Below are positions 59,182-64,000 of a stretch of DNA of 64,000 bases, piece after piece. A program made the position numbers and the translations under genes. The stretch is from Spirodela intermedia (Eukaryota; Streptophyta; Magnoliopsida; Alismatales; Araceae): the NCBI GenBank assembly GCA_902729315.2, contig LR746277.1:5027001-5091000 (forward strand), written 5' to 3'. The notes beneath the pieces were generated by a model. The model did not search any database and was not told the DNA's origin. It was given only the letters and a program-made list of their open reading frames with translations. Position 1 is the stretch's first letter; each line of letters begins with the position of its first letter.

Positions 59182-59497
59182 GCGGCGGCGGGAGCTGATC
59201 GTGTTCATCTGGGGCTGGGTTTTTGGGCAATGCATCTTCTTCCTCTTTCTTTCGTGATCATGAACGTGATACGGTCGCAGATGATTAAATTTGGCACGTG
59301 CGACCGCGTAGCTCTGATCTGACGGGCGGGGGAGGGTGGAACACGTGCGCGGTGCGGAGCAGAGGAAAAACGAGGAAGAATCTTTCTGCCAGGGGGGGCA
59401 GTTGACTGCTCTTCAAGATGTACGTTTGATGACGTCGTTTAATGCTTCACGTCGGTTAGCTTGAAAACATGGGGACCAGCAGAAAAAGAGACCAAGT
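59182..59497. other. 3' flank of the plus-strand XTH
   Basis: GC-rich to mixed sequence without an open frame of interest. A run of five A at 59483-59487 is the T5 terminator of the tRNA gene on the other strand. Confidence 0.5.
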
Positions 59498-59571
59498 TGG
59501 CGTCGCCCGGACTTGAACCGGAGACCTTCAGTGTGTTAGACTGACGTGATAACCAACTACACCACGACACC
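59498..59571 (-). tRNA. tRNA-Val (anticodon AAC)
   Basis: A 74-nt gene read on the minus strand. The acceptor arm GGTGTCG pairs with CGACGCC (one G-T pair), with discriminator A. The D-arm has a box A like TGGTGTAGTTGG. The anticodon loop CTAACAC sits on a TCAGT/ACTGA stem with AAC at 34-36. Box B is GGTTCAAGTCC at 59509-59519. There is no intron. CAA lies just upstream (the usual plant tRNA start context), and a T5 stretch about 11 nt downstream (59483-59487) can terminate polymerase III. It looks functional. Confidence 0.97.
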
Positions 59572-59879
59572 TTGATGCCAAGTCAAGGAGTACTCGGTAA
59601 ATAAATGGAGAAGTTATTTGACTTTTTGTCCATACAGACGTCTACGTCAACGGGTACTCGATGGAGAGAGAGAAAGCATGGGAGTGTATTAGTCAGGGCA
59701 AAAGCATTCATTTCGCGGCGTAGTAGTTGTAGATGAAAGATGAAGGACCAGAAACATGAAGCCGTGTATATTTCCATTACTGTTCGAAGCAAAATCTGTC
59801 GAAAACTACAGAGGAAGGAAACAATTAAAGAATACACTATTCACAGGAACAAGTGACGCTGGCAGCTCCGATTCCAAAG

Positions 59880-60953
59880 CTAAGCAATGGAGCACTCGGG
59901 AGGGAACCCCTGCGGAAACCGATTGGCGTCGGTGCAGTAGTTGTAGATCATGTAGTTCTTCTGCACCCATCTCATCCTCTCCTGGCTCGTGGCGTCCAGC
60001 TCCTGGGTCATCCAGGAGCTGCCGGCGGGAGTGCCATTCTTAGCTTCGCAGCTGGAGGCGCCCATCGACATGACGCAGGCGTTGGCGTTGAAGTTACTGT
60101 AGGAGGCGACGAATGGCGCCTTGGACCAGTCGGTCTTCACTAGGCCGCCCCTCGTTGCCCAGTTGTCGGCGTTCCAGAGGCTGGAGTAGATCCTCATGGG
60201 CTGGTTCTTGGGGAAGGGGACGCCCTTTGCCTCGTTGTTCCTGAAGTCTCTGATGGGAGTGCCGTCAACGGAGAAGCTGCAGAGAGGAGATCGGAATAGA
60301 AGCCATTAGAGTCTGACGATTCGGAGATAAGGTCGAGATCAGGAGAGAGAGTAATGTCCACCCTTAGCTTACATGATATGCTGGGGGTTCCACAGGATAG
60401 AGTATGTATGGAAGTCTTTGGTGGGGTCGAACCAGAGCTTGAACTGCTGCTCCCGGTTCCCCTTCCCCTGCGAGAAGACGTTGGTGTGGAGTGTGTAGGG
60501 GTCTCCGCTGAGGTTCCCCAGGAACTCGAAGTCGATCTCGTCGTGGGTGGGGCCCTGCGACGATAGCTGCTCACCACAAAAAAACCGCGCCTCCGGTCAG
60601 ACCCAAGAAAGCGAGGAGACGGGTTCTGAATGGGGAAGAAGGCGTAGGGAATGGGTGGGGGCACTCACATAATAGGCGGTGACGGTGCCAGCGGAGTTTC
60701 CGGGGACGAGCTTGAGCTGCATATCGATCTTCCCGAAGAGGTACTCGTTCCGGGACTGGAAGCCGGAGCCGGAGGTCCTGTCGAGCGAGAGGGTGAGCAT
60801 CTGGCCGCCGTTGAGGACCTTCCCTCTGCCATCGCCCCAGGTAATGTCGAAGTTCTGGTAGAAGTTCCCCGCCGCGGCGACGGAAACCAAGAAGCAGATG
60901 ACGAGAGAGCCGGCCAGCGCCAGCATTTTGGGGGCCTTCGACGGAAAACCCAT
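59880..60953 (-). CDS. XTH: Xyloglucan endotransglucosylase/hydrolase
   Basis: GH16 XTH of 291 residues in three exons: 60669-60953, 60373-60566 and 59880-60276. After a short N-terminal stretch, a signal peptide ([18 protein letters not shown]) leads to [16 protein letters not shown] and [20 protein letters not shown]. The catalytic motif [11 protein letters not shown] (Glu105, Asp107, Glu109) is followed by an NLSG glycosylation site. [31 protein letters not shown] and [11 protein letters not shown] are standard, and the C-terminus has the [14 protein letters not shown] and GFPPECS blocks with paired cysteines. Its intron after WNPQHI is normal (GTAAGC...CAG), unlike its neighbour's. It is fully intact and presumably active in wall loosening or strengthening. 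Confidence 0.97.
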
Positions 60954-61075
60954 CTAGTTGGATTGTATGCGAGATGAAGGCTTGCTAGGGTCTCTGGATT
61001 GGCAGGACGAGAGGACTGAACCCTGATGGTGTGCTCGAGTGGTGTTGATGGCGTCTGCTGGTGGTAGTCTCAGGG

Positions 61076-61082
61076 TTTTATA
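61076..61082 (-). promoter_or_regulatory. TATA box of the minus-strand XTH
   Basis: TATAAAA on the minus strand, in CCTATAAAACCC, about 125 bp upstream of the ATG at 60953. That is a good distance for a plant core promoter with a roughly 90-nt 5' UTR. Confidence 0.6.
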
Positions 61083-61089
61083 GGCGGAG

Positions 61090-64000
61090 GAGCGGGAGCG
61101 TGAGGAAGACGGCAGGTTCTTTCGGCTCGATGTCTTAGCTGGCACCAGATGGAGAGCGGCTGTCATAGTTATCGTATTACCATCAGCACCACACGGTTTC
61201 CTCTCTCTCTCTCCTCCTCCTCCTCTGTTTCCCCCCTGGTCTGCCGGTGAATGCGTGCTGCTTCGCACCGACTCTTTTCTCTCTCTCTCTGCTTCTATCT
61301 CTATCTCTATCACTCAGTCTGGCGTCCGGCTGATGAGTGATTGGGTCTGGTGCTGGCCTCGGGAGACAAGAGGACGGCTGGTGATGAGCTGTCGGTGACT
61401 TCGGCCAGAGATGGATATTTTTTGCTCCGGCAGGTATACGACCCACATGCAATATATCTTTTCCACGCGGGAACCTGGACACGTACTCCCCCAGCGAATG
61501 ACCTTTATGACTGTCTGACCTATATCACGCCGTGAGCGCATGGCGCTATTAATGGCTCTCCCCCACCATTCAACTCGGCCATTCGATTTTCTGGTAAATA
61601 AAAAATATTTCAAAACCAAACGTTCGCCCTTCCTAACTGGCCATCGGATGATGACGATGTAAATGACTTGCGTGGTAAGTTCGAAGTTAAGGCTCGTAAT
61701 TATTACTCCTATCGAGTAATAAATAAAGTTCATAAATAAAACGCAGGCCAACTGGAGTGCCGGCCATTGTTGACTTCCGACCTAGATTTCAGCCAGGGCT
61801 CATAGGGGGTCTTCTGGCCCAGAACCCCGGTTTACTCCGGGCACAGCCCTCATGAGCCTCCACCGGGTCCGAGCCAAGAGGGTCCGTCCAGGCCGGACTC
61901 TACTAATAATGGTGAAAGTAAGATGTCACATTTATCGTGTCCACGTGTCCAGTCTGGCCACGTGGACCCATCCCCCCCCCCGCGGAGCCTGCCAACTCAC
62001 AAGGCACCCGTCTTCTCTAATGTTGATGTGGGAAAAGTCTCGTCGAGAGAGCAGACAGACTAATTTTTATATACGGCCATACTCCAGCGGCCGCTCTTTC
62101 GCCGCCACGGGCCACGGTTGCCAGAAGGTGCTCACTCAGTTCAGTTGACTGAAGATTCTCCGTTTGATAAAAAAACAGAGTGATTTATTCGATTAAATAA
62201 ATTATTTGGCTTTCTAACGTGGATGTCAGAAGGGTGATTCAGAGGTCCAAGTCAAAAAAATGTTCCACCTTGGATCATGCTTATCCTGCCATGTCAGCCC
62301 ACGCCCCACTCCCCAGCTCCGGCAGGCCTCCGAGCTGGGCCGAGCTTCACAAGGCGTGGGACATGCTTGCTTCAGCAGAAACCCTGGATTCCATTAAATA
62401 AAATAGATTATTTAATTACTATTTACAATCATAGTCTAATCTTGTTCCCCGCGTTTTATATCTGGGTACTTGTTTACTCGATTTCCAATGTTTGACCTGT
62501 GGCAAAGGCACGTACGGCATTAATAATATTGTCAACAGTAAAGTATTTTTTTTTTTCCCGAGGATTACTATCGTTGATATTTTTATTCGGAGAAAATATA
62601 TAGGATAGAAAAACTATGTTACCAAATAAAATAATTAGTTAAATGGAAATATGGCGTGGGAAGTGAAATGCCATCACCTTTTGGGATGCAGTCTTTGATG
62701 TGAAGAAGTGAGAGACTAAACGAGATGAGCAAACAGCTGTTGGGGTCCCCATCATTGCTAAGCGTGAAAGGGCATGTGTGGAGATGCCGTCAAGCATAAG
62801 CATGTGTGTGGTTGAGGAATGGCATGGGCAGAATGAGATTAACATACGAGGCCACTAACCTCAATGGTTGGCCCACATTAGGATCTTATGTCTTCAAATG
62901 ATTGGCTGCACTACCTTATTAAAATGGTGGTTAAGTATTGTCCGTTATTCTACGATGTAAGAACATCCCATTAAGGGTTGAGGTATGTTAACCCTAGAGG
63001 GAAAAAAATGAGAAAAGTGATGGAAGGAGGAGGGGAATGAGATTTTTTCTGTAATTAAAAGGGGGACTCAAGAATTAGGCTTACCTAATCCTTTGGACAT
63101 GAGAAGCTCTTCTACTAAAGTGAAGGCTAATAAGTGTCACCAAGGATGACTAAGCCCTAGCAAGGTAAGCTCAGGCTAACCACAACATGACAAGTAATGT
63201 GAAGGTGTGTTTGTAATTTGTATATTAATTGTTAAGAGTCAACAAATTAGAGCCTAGGTTTTTTTACTCTACGTATAATGAGCCTTGACTAGAGATTTAC
63301 TCACTCAATGTATGAATAGACTTATTCAAGTTACATATGATATTAAGTTTCAAGCTTGAATTTATAAACACGATCATTGAAGAAGATATCAAGTTATGAT
63401 TTTGTAGAACTAGAGACATCAACTTTTGAGTCAATAATATACACTTGAATCCACAAGACAAAAAGATAGCTCTTGAATCCACATAAAATATTCCATCACT
63501 TTATACAAAAACTCTAATATTTGAAATGATATCTTACGTTACAATAGCATGTTTTATATAAGATTATATAGGAGGTGAGACGCCCATAAAAGTGAACATA
63601 ATTAAAACAGATTATGTAATCACATAAAATATACTTTGACAGATTCTGGACATATTCAAAATAGATTCTGAAATGACAAAAACAAATTGTGATAGACTAT
63701 GAATAAAATCAAAACAAATTCTGAAACAACAGAATAAAAATTAAAAAATAAAAAAGAACATTTTTTTTTTTGAATGATTAATTGAGGTTATATTAGTTTT
63801 CTCATTCTTTACTAGGGCCCAATTAGGTTTTGGGCCATCTTTAAGCATTTTCTTTTCTATGAACCAATTCCAAAGTGACTGGACCTCTGACTTTGGGCTC
63901 TTCTTTAACTTCTACATTCTAGGCTACATCAAGTTTAATCTTAGATCAAGTGAACAAACTTAGAGTCTTGATCCAAATTGAATTAAATTTGATTTGGTTA
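61090..64000. other. Right-end intergenic tract, no gene seen
   Basis: The first kilobase contains CT/TCTA-rich patches (61200-61315) and the XTH promoter region. From about 62500 the sequence is AT-rich. Stretches near 62640-63200 have the texture of a retroelement LTR or non-coding relic (for example a CCTAATCC-type tail), but no coding motif could be read. The final 300 bp hold TGGGCC-like motifs near 63815-63835. Confidence 0.4.

Overview
This is a stretch of plant nuclear DNA. The genes carry many short GT-AG introns, and the proteins are plant families: villin, XTH, STAR1-type ABC protein, HDEIDFEF glucanases, a RING-H2 ligase with a DIDDMTYE-type block, and TFIIIC subunit 5. There is a nuclear tRNA-Val(AAC) gene, abundant GA/CT and CCG microsatellites, and decayed Ty3/gypsy retroelements. 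Several single- or few-exon genes are very GC-rich at their 5' ends, which suggests a monocot or another GC-graded angiosperm; the species cannot be fixed from the sequence alone.

Layout. 1-2932: 3' part of a glucose-6-phosphate 1-epimerase gene (+), with its first exons not visible. 2933-14640: gene-poor and AT-rich, holding a possible LTR/primer-binding-site relic, a reverse-oriented gypsy gag-protease-RT relic (about 6500-9260) and a forward RT relic (about 13350-14015). 15483-16619: SAGA subunit ADA1/HFI1 (+), followed by a decayed tandem copy of its last coding segment. 17528-19537: RING-H2 E3 ligase (-). 23319-24250: two-exon gene (-) for an 89-residue plant-conserved small protein. 26097-27152: calmodulin-binding-type protein (-). 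28335-40170: 22-exon villin (-). 42655-44066: STAR1-like ABC ATPase (-). 46261-52461: 14-exon TFIIIC subunit 5 (+). 52621-56850: 8-exon Endonuclease I family nuclease (-), meeting the TFIIIC gene tail to tail. 58199-59181 (+) and 59880-60953 (-): two convergent XTH genes with a tRNA-Val(AAC) gene between them. 61090-64000: no gene recognised.

The exon models for villin (949 aa), TFIIIC5 (604 aa), nuclease (549 aa), RING ligase (535 aa), STAR1 (270 aa) and both XTHs were built by hand from splice signals and family similarity. All stay in frame throughout, which supports them. The neighbours do not form a pathway; this is an ordinary eukaryotic gene neighbourhood, not an operon or gene cluster.

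I see no undescribed multi-gene system. The most unusual points are gene-structure oddities. One XTH carries a 42-bp in-frame relic of an intron that has lost its acceptor AG. Villin has an 11-nt microexon followed by a stop-free, frame-preserving intron, and also a GC-AG intron. The end of ADA1 is tandemly duplicated. A bacterial-type nuclease is joined to a lamin-tail-like domain. A perfect inverted repeat built on TGGGC/GCCCA motifs sits in the TFIIIC5 promoter.
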